From positions 1-21,750 of the forward strand of contig JAFAVL010000242.1 of assembly GCA_019242465.1 (NCBI GenBank): a DNA stretch of 21,750 nucleotides. Direction: 5' to 3'. The position numbers were made by a program, and so were the translations under genes. This stretch comes from Chroococcidiopsidaceae cyanobacterium CP_BM_RX_35. GTDB taxonomy: Bacteria; Cyanobacteriota; Cyanobacteriia; Cyanobacteriales; Chroococcidiopsidaceae. The notes under the pieces were generated by a model. It was not told the DNA's origin. It saw nothing but the letters and a program-made list of their open reading frames with translations, and searched no databases. Shown here in pieces: positions 7,208-15,427 of this stretch (positions are counted from its first letter, which is position 1; every line of letters starts with the position of its first letter).

Positions 7208-8401
7208 CTATCGCATGGGTACATACCCTGCCTGATCAATCAACTGTTGACCTTGGTTAGAAAGCAGTAAGTTTGCGTAGGCAATGCCAGCCACTTCATC
7301 CAATTCCCCATCCTGTCGAATGATCACGAATACACGCTGGATCAGCGGATAAGTGGCATCGCGGATTGCTTCCTTATTAACCCGATCATCAGGTGTAGCA
7401 GGCTGAACATATTTCTTAGACTCCTCCTTAGCCAAACCAATTGGGTAAATCGTTTTTTGACCGACAACGATCGCCTGAATACCGTAACCAATTGCGCCAG
7501 GGGTGGCTGCCACCTCGCGAATGGTTGCGGTGGTATCACGCACGAATTGCAGATTTTGCCCAAGATGCTGTCGTTTAGGAGGCAACCCCTGAAAAAGTAG
7601 ACTGAGACTACTGCCTTTCACAGTCTGGTCCTGGCTAATTGGGACGATTGGCAGAGCGGGTCCACCCACTTGTTTCCAATTAGTTACCTTACCAGTGTAA
7701 ATGTCCTGCAACTGGTCAAGGGATAGACCGGGGATATGTAGCTCTAGATTGGTAAAAAAGGCAATCCCGGTGATAGCAACAGGAATCTGTTTAAGGGTGA
7801 AACCATGAGATCTAGCCAGAGCATACTCAGCTTCCCTGATTGGTCGTTGGGATTCGGCAAAGCTCAGATCGCCGTTGATGACCATCTTGATTCCAGTTGC
7901 AGAGTCAGGCGCTACATGTAGAGGATCGAGGTAGCGCAAGTGAAATTCAGGATGCGCGCGATTAATGTTAAACAGTACGTTCTGAGAGCGGAATCCTGCT
8001 GCAGCCATCGTACCGCCGTAAAAGAAATTCCCCTGCGGTACGTTTGGGATTTCCTGCATCGCTTTGCAGAATTGGACATAAATTTTATTTGAGCGGAGTT
8101 CGATAGAGTCTAGGGTGGCACAGTTGGGGTTCACTGCTGGCTGTGCAGAATTGGTGGCGATATCTGGGCGTCTCCAGATAAAGTAGCCAGTCTCTACAGC
8201 TAACAGTGTTAGAAGGATTGGCACAATCCATTTGTAGGAAGACACTAACATAACCCATTGGCTAGAAGATCTGCGAGGGTGATGTTCAGACAAACTGATT
8301 GGTAGAGCAGAGTTATGCTGAAGGGGTTTACCACAGATCTCGCAATGCGTAGCTGTGGAGGGATTGGCATCGTAAGCACATTCCATGCAAAGCCGAGTCA
8401 T
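7208..8401 (-). CDS. Membrane-anchored PstS-like substrate-binding protein with N-terminal zinc ribbon
   Basis: A 397-residue protein in three parts. Residues 5-23 hold Cys5, Cys8, Cys20 and Cys23 (CMEC and CEIC), a short zinc ribbon. A basic linker (HPRRSSSQ) leads into a single hydrophobic helix at about 52-76. Residues about 95-397 resemble the PstS/PBP-like phosphate-binding family: FFYGGTMAAAGFRSQNV, LDQLQDIYTGKVTNW, GAIGYGIQAI, YANLLLSNQGQQLIDQAGYVP. The positive-inside rule puts the ribbon in the cytosol and the binding domain in the periplasm. There is no Sec or lipoprotein signal and no pstCAB neighbours, and I saw no Pho-box array upstream. A sensor or accessory role is as likely as transport. 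It lies between the iron-sulfur protein gene (157 bp upstream) and the pentapeptide gene (67 bp downstream). Confidence 0.82.
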   Translation of the reverse strand: MTRLCMECAYDANPSTATHCEICGKPLQHNSALPISLSEHHPRRSSSQWVMLVSSYKWIVPILLTLLAVETGYFIWRRPDIATNSAQPAVNPNCATLDSIELRSNKIYVQFCKAMQEIPNVPQGNFFYGGTMAAAGFRSQNVLFNINRAHPEFHLRYLDPLHVAPDSATGIKMVINGDLSFAESQRPIREAEYALARSHGFTLKQIPVAITGIAFFTNLELHIPGLSLDQLQDIYTGKVTNWKQVGGPALPIVPISQDQTVKGSSLSLLFQGLPPKRQHLGQNLQFVRDTTATIREVAATPGAIGYGIQAIVVGQKTIYPIGLAKEESKKYVQPATPDDRVNKEAIRDATYPLIQRVFVIIRQDGELDEVAGIAYANLLLSNQGQQLIDQAGYVPMR

Positions 8402-8558
8402 AGGTTTTCTAAAAAAATGTTCCTGACATTAGAATTATGCGGCAAGTTTTCACCTAGAATAGAGTTCTTGCAAAAGTTAGTTAGTCCTTATCGGCTTCAT
8501 CCTTAATGAAATAGTTACTGGCAGCATCAGGGCGTTTTACCCCACCAAATACCTGTAA

Positions 8559-10142
8559 TTAATTCCTAAGCTGGGTTGGCGATAGATGGTTATTTTTGAC
8601 CTCAGAGTTTACTAAATCCCGAAGTTCAGGACTTATACTTAGTAATCTGCGAACATGCTCCAAAAAGTCATCCTTATCAGACTGGTCAAAGCAGCACTCT
8701 AAGATCTGCCTATAAAGATCTATCTCGATTTGCTTAGAAATTCTTGGTAAGACTTTAGTCAGAACATAGATTTCATTCGCATCTAATTCCTCTAGCGAAG
8801 TGTTATTAAGTAGCTGCTTAAGATAGGGAGTAAAGTTTTTAAGCAGTTTGTAATTGCGAATCTTTAATGTTTCTCTGTTATATTGCTCTCGACTCTTTCC
8901 CCAAGTTCGGTGAAGCCACAAACTACTAACACAAATGATGAGACCGTTGTAGAAATACTGAACTTGTAAAGGTAACAGGAGAATAGTGGGTCTACCGCCA
9001 AAGACAAAAAACAAGTTGAAGGCGATGAAGGTACAAACTGTAAAAATTTGGTGTTGTAGTTGCTCTAGTCCACGGTATTGCTGAGTGCGGTACAGATAAG
9101 CCTTATAAGCTTTTTCTAACCTTATACCTAGGAAGTAAGATACAATGCTGAAGCTACCTAAGGTAAAAGGCACAGCCATAATTTTGGGTATGGGAATCAC
9201 CTTACCTAACAAGTAGAATCCAGGACTCCAAAGAGTAGCTATCTGGTTTTCATGGGTCCAGTGGGCTGAAAAATAATAGTCCCAGTTACCACTATATAAA
9301 AAATAGTAGAGATAAAAACCAAGAACCAAGCCAATGTAGGCGTAGTGAATTAACTTTTGGTCGTGGCTTGTTATCTTTTCCCAGTAACTATTTTCAGAAT
9401 CGATATCCAAGCAAGTAGTTATACAGCCATTACAAGCACTCTTTTCTTTTCCCTCACGGGTAATTGTTCGGCACATCGATTGCGTTATTGGCATAGCAGA
9501 TTCATGCGCCTTACTGCTCAATAATCCTCCTGGTTCCGCAAAAATTGTTTGCACTGGAGCCATTGGACAAAAGTAATGACACCATGTTTTGCCACCAAAC
9601 CAATAACCAACAGCCATGGCGCAAGCAATTGTAAAAAGTAAGAATGAGGCTAGTGCAGTCCGATCTGAGTTAATAAACAGGATACGAACACAAAGCCCCA
9701 GGTAGAGTAGAGCAAACTGCATATAAAGGTGGTTACGAGCAAGCCAAGAATTCTTACGTACTTTTGCAGCTTCCCTTTTCCCCTTGCTTGTTACAATTCT
9801 TCTTTGCAGCTTTAGTGCTGCGGGTAGCTGTGACAAAAACGACAAAGGACAAATTCTTCGCCATAACTCATGGCTAAACGTCAATAAGATAAAGATTGAG
9901 GATGGCACGACTGCAGCCCAGAAAAAGCGGGCTCCGAGAGGGTAACCAGTATCCCAATAACATTTATCCTGAATTTGATGACATTTGCTTGGGTCTACGC
10001 GTAGGGGGCTCCAGTGATTGCTGGGATCAGTCAGCCAAGGTGATAGAGGATCGTAGAATAGGGAGAGAATTAACAAAAGCCAACCAACAGTAACAAACCA
10101 GCGAACGCCAGTCATTTTATGTTCGGAAACTTTCTCAAACAT
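8559..10142 (-). CDS. NapH/CcoG-like 4Fe-4S polytopic membrane protein
   Basis: A 527-residue protein with about eight hydrophobic segments (near residues 13-30, 72-90, 140-157, 165-182, 266-285, 322-340, 366-382 and 385-408). Cysteine motifs resemble the NapH/NosR/CcoG polyferredoxin group: RRICPL (Cys98), WCHYFCPM (Cys188, Cys192), then Cys224 and CNGCITTC (Cys237, Cys240, Cys244). The last four could hold one 4Fe-4S cluster. The first CxxxCP motif appears reduced to a single cysteine. Cys54 and Cys61 form a further pair. Residues about 425-527 are a charged, helical, soluble tail with no motif I recognise. Related proteins pass electrons from the quinone pool to periplasmic or membrane redox partners. 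No nitrate, nitrous-oxide or oxidase genes are nearby, so the partner is unknown. Confidence 0.75.
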   Translation of the reverse strand: MFEKVSEHKMTGVRWFVTVGWLLLILSLFYDPLSPWLTDPSNHWSPLRVDPSKCHQIQDKCYWDTGYPLGARFFWAAVVPSSIFILLTFSHELWRRICPLSFLSQLPAALKLQRRIVTSKGKREAAKVRKNSWLARNHLYMQFALLYLGLCVRILFINSDRTALASFLLFTIACAMAVGYWFGGKTWCHYFCPMAPVQTIFAEPGGLLSSKAHESAMPITQSMCRTITREGKEKSACNGCITTCLDIDSENSYWEKITSHDQKLIHYAYIGLVLGFYLYYFLYSGNWDYYFSAHWTHENQIATLWSPGFYLLGKVIPIPKIMAVPFTLGSFSIVSYFLGIRLEKAYKAYLYRTQQYRGLEQLQHQIFTVCTFIAFNLFFVFGGRPTILLLPLQVQYFYNGLIICVSSLWLHRTWGKSREQYNRETLKIRNYKLLKNFTPYLKQLLNNTSLEELDANEIYVLTKVLPRISKQIEIDLYRQILECCFDQSDKDDFLEHVRRLLSISPELRDLVNSEVKNNHLSPTQLRN

Positions 10143-10572
10143 AGTAATCTTACGAATGTAGGGAACAAACCAGAGCCGAGGGCTTTAACATTCACAGCAC
10201 TAAGCTTGACCAACCTCTGTTGTGGTTTAGGTAGTGCCAGCTGCCATTTCCATCCTCAGAATACTTAGAATTTTCTAAACCTGAAAGCAACCTGGTATAC
10301 TTATTGGTTATGTTCCAATGTGACATTTCTTAACTAGCGGCGAGAAACCAAGTGATGACTAGCCCTGCTCTCCCGGTAAAACCTATTAAACGTATCGAAT
10401 GAATTATCCGACCATCAGGATGTACGATATGGATGCAGGATTGTTGGGTGGTTCACATACTGCTGCTGTTGCCCTTCATCCAACTTAGAATTTCTGTCAC
10501 GTTGCACATATACATCACTTTATAGTCTCACAACTTGCGCTCACGTAGGTTCTATTTGCAATTAGACCTTTC
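10143..10572. other. Gene-poor region between the iron-sulfur protein and the acyltransferase remnant
   Basis: This 430-bp stretch has no open frame I can support on either strand. It should contain the promoter for the minus-strand iron-sulfur gene. A perfect inverted repeat, TTAGAA-TT-TTCTAA, lies at 10265-10278. The part next to 10573 may once have encoded the missing acyltransferase N-terminus, but I could not recognise acyltransferase motifs in any frame. Confidence 0.5.
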
Positions 10573-10938
10573 GTGAGCTATTTCGCACTCCAATTTTTAC
10601 CGTGTGGACGAGGGGTGGCTATTCTAACTGGCTGCGCTATTGCTTTATGGATTTTCGTTGCCATGTTGTGGCATGATAAAAAAGATTGGCTAGTAAGACT
10701 TCTCAGCTGGGCTCCATTAGCTTATATTGGAAAACTTTCATATGGAATATATGTATATCATCTGCTGGCCCAGCATCTCACATGGAATGTTTTGCTTTAC
10801 CAGATTAACAATTGGTCTCATTATCCAAAAATGGGTCTGCGGTTGATCGTTTACGGAGTTCTCTCCGTAGCTATTGCCGCGTTCAGCTATCATTTTTATG
10901 AAAAACCTTTTCTACAGCTGAAAAAGCAACTGCGGTGA
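10573..10938 (+). pseudogene. C-terminal remnant of an acyltransferase-3 (OafA-type) membrane protein
   Basis: A 121-residue frame from a GTG codon. APLAYIGKLSYGIYVYHLL (residues about 47-65) and SYHFYEKPFLQLKK at the end are the C-terminal signatures of acyltransferase-3 proteins, which O-acylate surface sugars. Intact members have about 350-400 residues and ten or more helices; only the last three or four helices remain. The catalytic-region motifs of the N-terminal half are absent. The frame closes upstream at a TAG near 10543, so the start is not merely misplaced. No ribosome-binding site is visible. It is most likely a decayed gene. A small hairpin (AGCAAT/ATTGCT, 10945-10959) follows the stop codon. 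Confidence 0.72.
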
Positions 10939-10982
10939 CTCTACAGCAATCCAATTGCTCTAACCTGCTATGTTCAACGGCT

Positions 10983-11555
10983 TCATTTTTTCATATTGCG
11001 TTTCAGTCTATCTAGCTCATCCTGAGTTTCCCAGTGACGAAATGTCTCTTCTAATACGTCTGGTTCTCGATTAGAAGTACCAGAACGATTCCAGCCCGCA
11101 GTCTCCAATCGCTGCTCAGCTCTATAGTTAGTTCGAGCTGCCTGTGTTTCGGCTGCTTTGGCTTTGACTTCCTGTCGGCGCTGCTGGACGCGGTGCAGGA
11201 GTTCCTGAGCTTGAGCAATCCGTTCTTTCAGCCCTTGCATATGTCCCCAGCGCTGATTCCCTTCGCGCAGCAGCGCTGCTTCCCGCTCTTGTGCTGGCTG
11301 AGCTAAATCCAGTCTTCCAGCTGTCTTTGCCTTTTCAATTCTGATGTGCCAGCGCTGGATTTCTTGTGCAGTTGCAAGTATTTCTTCCTCTGCTCGCTTT
11401 TCTTGCAGTTGGAGGTCAGCAATTAATTTTAGAGTGTCTTCCTCTTGTTCGCGCAACTGCTCTAAGAGCGCTTCCAACTCCAGATGAGGATTATTGCGTA
11501 AAAATTCTTCTAAACGGTTTTCCAGAAATCGACTGAGATCGTCAAATAAGCCCAT
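10983..11555 (-). CDS. Cyanobacterial coiled-coil protein of the TIGR04376 type
   Basis: A 190-residue protein that opens with MGLFDDLSRFLENRLEEF and is otherwise almost entirely charged heptad-like helix (residues about 25-150, rich in E, Q, R and A). The end is a short polar tail with ETFRHWETQDELDRLKR. The frame continues ten codons upstream, but ATG 11555 gives the conserved start and has GGGGTC upstream. No signal peptide or membrane segment is present. It resembles the uncharacterised family TIGR04376, which I recall as restricted to cyanobacteria; the assignment is from memory of the N-terminal motif. It is 62 bp downstream of mnmG on the same strand, so co-transcription is likely. PspA/IM30-like scaffolding was considered, but the length and N-terminus do not fit well. 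Confidence 0.75.
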   Translation of the reverse strand: MGLFDDLSRFLENRLEEFLRNNPHLELEALLEQLREQEEDTLKLIADLQLQEKRAEEEILATAQEIQRWHIRIEKAKTAGRLDLAQPAQEREAALLREGNQRWGHMQGLKERIAQAQELLHRVQQRRQEVKAKAAETQAARTNYRAEQRLETAGWNRSGTSNREPDVLEETFRHWETQDELDRLKRNMKK

Positions 11556-11617
11556 AGCGAAGACCCCACAGCTTATAGTGTGCAACCTTCACATTAGCGG
11601 TTTTTTTGCTTGGGCGT

Positions 11618-13543
11618 CTATGCGAAAAGGGGTGAATTCTCTGGGGTAGAGGCACGCGAACGTAGCTCCAGATAAACTAACAGGGCATTGACATCAGCCG
11701 GATTCACGCCACCAATTCGAGCTGCTTGACCAATAGTTAGAGGTCTGACCTTGGCAAGTTTTTCCCGCGCCTCTTTTGATAAAGTCTCCATCAGTGAGTA
11801 GTCTAGATCTGGAGGTAATTTGCGGTTAGCTTGACGAGCAATCTGGTCGATCTGATTTTGCTGGCGCTGGAGATAGCCAGAATATTTAATATCAATTTCA
11901 GCCCCTGATTTCTCTGTCGCATCGAGATTGGGGTGTGAGAGCCCGTATAGCTCTAGGTCAATGTAGTGAAATCCTGGTCGCCGCAGCAAATCGGCTAGAG
12001 TAATTGAGCCTTTGATGGCTTGCTGGGTGGCGGCGGCGATCGCTTGTCCGACAGGATCGTGTTCTTTGACTCTAACCGCGTGGAGCCGTTCTTTTTCTGC
12101 GGCAATGTTTGCCTGTTTGCGCGTAAAGATTGAGTAACGACGAGTGTCAATCAAACCTATCTGCCACCCTAAAGGTGTCAGACGCTGATCGGCATTATCT
12201 GAGCGCAGTAGCAACCGATACTCAGAGCGACTCGTTAGCATCCGGTATGGCTCTCGCAAGTCTTTAGTACACAGATCGTCAATCAGCGTCCCGATATAGC
12301 TCTGCTCACGAGGGAAAATGATCATTTCTTGATGACGGACATAACGAGCGGCGTTGATTCCAGCGACAATCCCTTGAGCGGCGGCTTCTTCGTAGCCAGT
12401 AGTGCCATTAATTTGCCCAGCACAGAACAGCCCCTCAATCCGCTTAGTCATCAGCGTGGGGTAGCACTGAGTAGCAGGGAGGTAGTCATACTCCACGGCA
12501 TAGGCAGGGCGGAGCATCACGCAGTTTTCCATCCCTGGAAGTGATCGCAAAAGTTGCAGCTGCATAGCTTCCGGTAACCCAGTTGAAAACCCCTGGATAT
12601 ACAGTTCTGGAATATCTCGACCTTCCGGCTCAATAAATATCTGATGGCTTTCTTTGTCGGCAAAGCGCACAATTTTATCTTCAATACTAGGACAGTAGCG
12701 CGGTCCTTTAGCATCCACCCAACCACCATATACAGGTGACAGGTGTAGATTCTCCCGAATTAGCCGATGTGTTGCCTCTGTAGTGCGGGTAAGATAGCAA
12801 TTCATCTGCTCTCGTTCTACCCAGGCATCAGGGTCAAAACTGAACCAACGAACCTCAGCATCACCAGGCTGAGGTTCTAACTGGCTGTAGTCGAGCGATC
12901 GCTTATCCACCCTTGCTGGTGTCCCCGTCTTCAGCCGCCCCGTTTCAAAGCCTAGTTGGTTAAGGGTTTCCGTCAGTCCTTCAGCGGCAAATTCTCCTGC
13001 CCTCCCCGCTGCCATAGATTTATTCCCAACCCAAATACGTCCGCCGAGGAATGTTCCTGTTGTCAGCACCACAGCTGGGGCTTGGAACCCGACACCGAAG
13101 TAAGTTTCAACCCCAATCACTTCATCGTTGGCACCCAGTACCAAGTCTGTCACCATGCTTTCGCGGATTGCCAGGTTTTCCTGGTTCTCAACAATCCCCT
13201 TCATCACGGCAGCATACTCTCGCTTGTCTGTCTGTGCCCGCAATGCCCAAACAGCTGGTCCGCGCGAGGAATTTAGCACTCGCTTTTGCAGATAGGTACG
13301 ATCTGCCATCTTGCCAATTTCCCCGCCCAAGGCATCCACTTCATGCGTCAATTGGGACTTAGCTGGACCACCCACCGCTGGGTTACAGGGTTGCCAAGCG
13401 ATTTTGTCTAAGTTGAGGGTCAAAAGCAGAGTACGACAACCCAATCGTGCTGTAGCCAGGGCCGCTTCACAACCAGCGTGACCCGCACCGACTACTATGA
13501 CATCAAAGGTATCTTGGAATTGGACAGATGTTGGCGCTCTCAT
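11618..13543 (-). CDS. mnmG: tRNA uridine-5-carboxymethylaminomethyl modification enzyme MnmG (GidA)
   Basis: A 641-residue protein, full length for MnmG. It is the FAD subunit that, with MnmE, installs the carboxymethylaminomethyl group on wobble uridine 34 of tRNAs, using folate and glycine or ammonium. Visible motifs are the FAD fold [15 protein letters not shown] near residue 14, [19 protein letters not shown] near 56, the conserved [10 protein letters not shown] near 205, [18 protein letters not shown] near 375, and the C-terminal helical MnmE/tRNA-binding domain with [12 protein letters not shown] near 555 and [17 protein letters not shown] near 612. The ATG start lies just before the FAD fold. 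It is divergent from the broken MFS gene and leads the coiled-coil gene. Two HIP1 octamers lie inside it. Confidence 0.97.
   Translation of the reverse strand: MRAPTSVQFQDTFDVIVVGAGHAGCEAALATARLGCRTLLLTLNLDKIAWQPCNPAVGGPAKSQLTHEVDALGGEIGKMADRTYLQKRVLNSSRGPAVWALRAQTDKREYAAVMKGIVENQENLAIRESMVTDLVLGANDEVIGVETYFGVGFQAPAVVLTTGTFLGGRIWVGNKSMAAGRAGEFAAEGLTETLNQLGFETGRLKTGTPARVDKRSLDYSQLEPQPGDAEVRWFSFDPDAWVEREQMNCYLTRTTEATHRLIRENLHLSPVYGGWVDAKGPRYCPSIEDKIVRFADKESHQIFIEPEGRDIPELYIQGFSTGLPEAMQLQLLRSLPGMENCVMLRPAYAVEYDYLPATQCYPTLMTKRIEGLFCAGQINGTTGYEEAAAQGIVAGINAARYVRHQEMIIFPREQSYIGTLIDDLCTKDLREPYRMLTSRSEYRLLLRSDNADQRLTPLGWQIGLIDTRRYSIFTRKQANIAAEKERLHAVRVKEHDPVGQAIAAATQQAIKGSITLADLLRRPGFHYIDLELYGLSHPNLDATEKSGAEIDIKYSGYLQRQQNQIDQIARQANRKLPPDLDYSLMETLSKEAREKLAKVRPLTIGQAARIGGVNPADVNALLVYLELRSRASTPENSPLFA
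12036..12043. repeat. HIP1 octamer GCGATCGC inside mnmG
   Basis: A perfect HIP1 palindrome, a short motif greatly over-represented in many cyanobacterial genomes. It supports the taxonomic reading; no local function is implied. Confidence 0.9.
12895..12902. repeat. HIP1 octamer GCGATCGC inside mnmG
   Basis: Second HIP1 copy in mnmG, about 860 bp from the first. Confidence 0.9.
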
Positions 13544-13666
13544 GGTCAGGGCTCAATTTGAGCTGCAAGGACTCATGTTTTATTTTAGCGGTTCTGGAGT
13601 TTTGACAAATTGAATGCCCTACTAATATCTGCGGTATAGTTGCCAAAGGTTTTAGGTGTCCTACAT
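13544..13666. promoter_or_regulatory. Divergent promoter region of mnmG and the MFS gene
   Basis: These 123 bp must serve both divergent genes. On the + strand TTGACA (13602-13607) is followed by TAATAT (13623-13628) after 15 nt, with an alternative TATAGT at 13635-13640. The perfect inverted repeat GCTCAATTTGAGC (13551-13563) lies 7 nt upstream of the mnmG start codon and could affect its translation or bind a regulator. AGGTG (13654-13658) is a plausible ribosome-binding site for the MFS start at 13667. Confidence 0.35.
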
Positions 13667-14817
13667 ATGTTGCGCGACCCCAAGCTGCTAGTGCTGCTGG
13701 CAGCAGGTTCTCTTATCACAATGACAGGGGGAGTCGTTGCGCCAGTTCTTCCAGAGATGGTGCACAACTCCACTTCGACCCCAAGTTAGCAGGCAATCTA
13801 GTGAGTATGCATTGCTTGACGATTGCTCTATTCAGTCCCTTGCTAGGTATTTTGGCAGACCGGATTGGTCGATTACAAGTGCTAATTCCCTCATTGCTCC
13901 TCTATGCACTGTTCGGTGTGGCAGGAGCTTTGATGACAAGTTTTTGGCCTCTATTAGCCATGCGAGGGTTGCTGGGTGCAACGAGTGGTGGAATTGCCGC
14001 AGCCAGCTTGGGTTTACTGGGAAGTATGTATGAAGGACAGGCTCGCGTGCAGGCACTAGGCTATGCGACTGGAATTCTGACATTCTCTGGCATTGTCTTT
14101 CCGCTCCTTGGAGGCTGGGTTGGCGCAACTCACTGGCAATTTGCCTTCTATCTCTATGGTTTGGGGCTACCACTAGCCATAATCGCTGCCTTAACTCTGA
14201 GGCAAAAGCCATCAAGACAACCAATGAAAGCGATCAAGGCAGAACCCAGTGACCAGTTAAGCCGCGTTTTGAGGCAACATCAGGCATTGTGGTTGTTACT
14301 CACCCTGAGCTTAGCATCGATTGTGATGTACTCTGTAGTCATTTATGCACCGCTTTATCTCAAGAAGACCATTGGGCTCAAGTCAACTTTTAATGGTATT
14401 GTCTTGGCATCGCGGGCGATCGGAGCCGCTAGCGTATCTGCCTTCGGAGCCAAGAAGTTATCCCAAACTTTGGGTTTAGCCAAAGCAACAGCCGTGGGCT
14501 TTGGACTGATGGCATTGACTTTAGGGACAATCCCATTGCTGCGCCAATTCAGCTGGATTTTACTGACAGCGGTGCTTTTCGGCGTCGGATTCGGCATTGT
14601 CCTCCCCAATCTCTACAGTTCCCTAGCCAACCTTGCTCCAGCAAAACTCCGGTCAAGTGTGCTGGCAGCAGGAACGGGTGCTAGCTTCCTAGGACAGTTC
14701 CTTTCCCCTGTTTTATTAGGACCAGTGCTAGGCTTTAGTGGGCTGGAAGGAGTTTTTTATGCAGCAGCAGTGATATCGCTCCTCACTGGACTACTACAGT
14801 TGGCTCGTAAGCAATAA
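13667..14817 (+). pseudogene. MFS drug-efflux-type transporter interrupted by a one-base frameshift
   Basis: The first piece starts at ATG 13667 (MLRDPKLLVLLAAGSL, first helix) and reads to PVLPEM before running into a TAG at 13787-13789. The remainder continues in the -1 frame: AQLHFDPKLAGNLVSMHC, then SPLLGILADRIGRLQVL, the MFS loop 2-3 signature, and on to the stop at 14815-14817. Joining the frames between about 13757 and 13764 restores a protein of about 383 residues with roughly 12 helices, normal for MFS proteins. The lesion equals loss of one base next to GGTGCACAAC. There is no slippery heptamer, so programmed frameshifting is unlikely. The rest of the frame is uninterrupted, meaning a recent mutation or a sequencing error. 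A downstream restart at GTG 13801 would lack the first helix. Confidence 0.85.
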
Positions 14818-14865
14818 AAGACGCCTCATCCGTATTCCTCTCATCCCATGCAGCGTTTTTTAAGA

Positions 14866-14873
14866 GCGATCGC
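14866..14873. repeat. HIP1 octamer GCGATCGC
   Basis: A HIP1 copy in the intergenic region, 49 bp after the MFS stop codon. Confidence 0.9.
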
Positions 14874-14962
14874 CTATTCTTTACACTACTATCGGTATTT
14901 CTGCTGCTGCCTTGCTGGAACCCAGACTGAGAAGATCAGATGGTTGAGTGCTTGAACTATCT

Positions 14963-15127
14963 ATGTTGAAATCTTTGCTCTTCAGCCTGTCTACAGTTTC
15001 TGTTCTCACTGTTTTATTTTCTACCACCGTTTTGTCTTCCCACACCGGAAATGAGATCAACAAGCCATACCTAGGAAAACAAGTTAAGACGGTCCAGCAA
15101 AAATTTGATGCTGCTCAAGGACTTTAG
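14963..15127 (+). CDS. Possible small secreted peptide, may be a degraded gene
   Basis: A 54-codon frame. The N-terminus MLKSLLFSLSTVSVLTVLFS with one lysine, a 20-residue hydrophobic core and a following VLSSHTG resembles a Sec signal peptide; the remaining ~25 residues are polar (KPYLGKQVKTVQQKFDAAQ). No good ribosome-binding site precedes it. Downstream, the other frames carry short coding-like stretches, so it may be the head of a longer gene cut by frameshifts. An opposing minus-strand frame of 60 codons overlaps it and looks less like a protein. I do not recognise a family. Confidence 0.3.
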   Translation: MLKSLLFSLSTVSVLTVLFSTTVLSSHTGNEINKPYLGKQVKTVQQKFDAAQGL

Positions 15128-15246
15128 AGGCGGTCCAACTAAACAAGTCCACACCTCAACTTACCCGTCGTCTGATTACAAACGATGGATTCCAGTAGTC
15201 CAACGGCGTTGCTCATAGGTGTCAGAATGGCAAAGACCCGTTTTTT

Positions 15247-15288
15247 GTAATATTAGATACTAAGCTGTGGCTTGCATCGCCCTAAGAT
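15247..15288 (+). promoter_or_regulatory. NtcA-activated promoter of the urt operon
   Basis: GTA (15247-15249), 8 nt and TAC (15258-15260) match the NtcA consensus GTAN8TAC perfectly. After 22 nt comes TAAGAT (15283-15288), a good -10 box. This is the class-II geometry known for NtcA-activated cyanobacterial promoters, where the activator replaces the -35. The predicted start is near 15295, giving a leader of about 130 nt before urtA. NtcA responds to 2-oxoglutarate, so the operon should be induced when combined nitrogen is scarce, as reported for urt genes in other cyanobacteria. Confidence 0.85.
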
Positions 15289-15294
15289 TAAACA

Positions 15295-15427
15295 TCTTTA
15301 GCAAAGGTGACTAAGAGCAGCGTAGCCTAATGCTCTTACAGCGCAAGCATAAGCATTAGCTATTGCTCATACATGTTTCCATGTTCGCAGATGATTCAGT
15401 CAAAGGGAGGAGTGACCTTGAATTAAT
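15295..15427 (+). promoter_or_regulatory. Structured 5' leader of urtA
   Basis: Hairpin 1 has a perfect 8-bp stem: TAAGAGCA (15312-15319), an 11-nt loop and TGCTCTTA (15331-15338). A near-palindrome, AGCATTAGCTATTGCT, and a small ACATG-TTTC-CATGT hairpin follow before the ribosome-binding site. No known riboswitch consensus was recognised. GGGAGG at 15405-15410 is a strong Shine-Dalgarno match but lies 17 nt from the urtA ATG; it is ideally spaced (7 nt) for TTG AAT TAA at 15418-15426, which ends just before ATG 15428. Confidence 0.45.

Larger units (their letters stand above)
14818..15246. other. Mostly non-coding region between the MFS gene and the urtA promoter
   Basis: This 429-bp stretch has one possible small + strand frame (14963-15127), a HIP1 copy at 14866, and short open stretches in the other + frames after 15108, each soon stopped. 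The mixture looks like a small decayed secreted-protein gene rather than an intact one. No RNA gene was recognised. Confidence 0.45.

Noticed and set aside
12956..13362. Overlapping + strand frames of 103-106 codons inside mnmG
   Set aside because: They lie opposite a certain mnmG coding frame and have improbable composition.
13832..14224. 130-codon minus-strand frame opposite the MFS gene
   Set aside because: The MFS protein motifs on the + strand explain this DNA.
14881..15063. 60-codon minus-strand frame upstream of urtA
   Set aside because: Polar low-complexity composition without a start signal; the overlapping + frame with a signal-like N-terminus is the better candidate.
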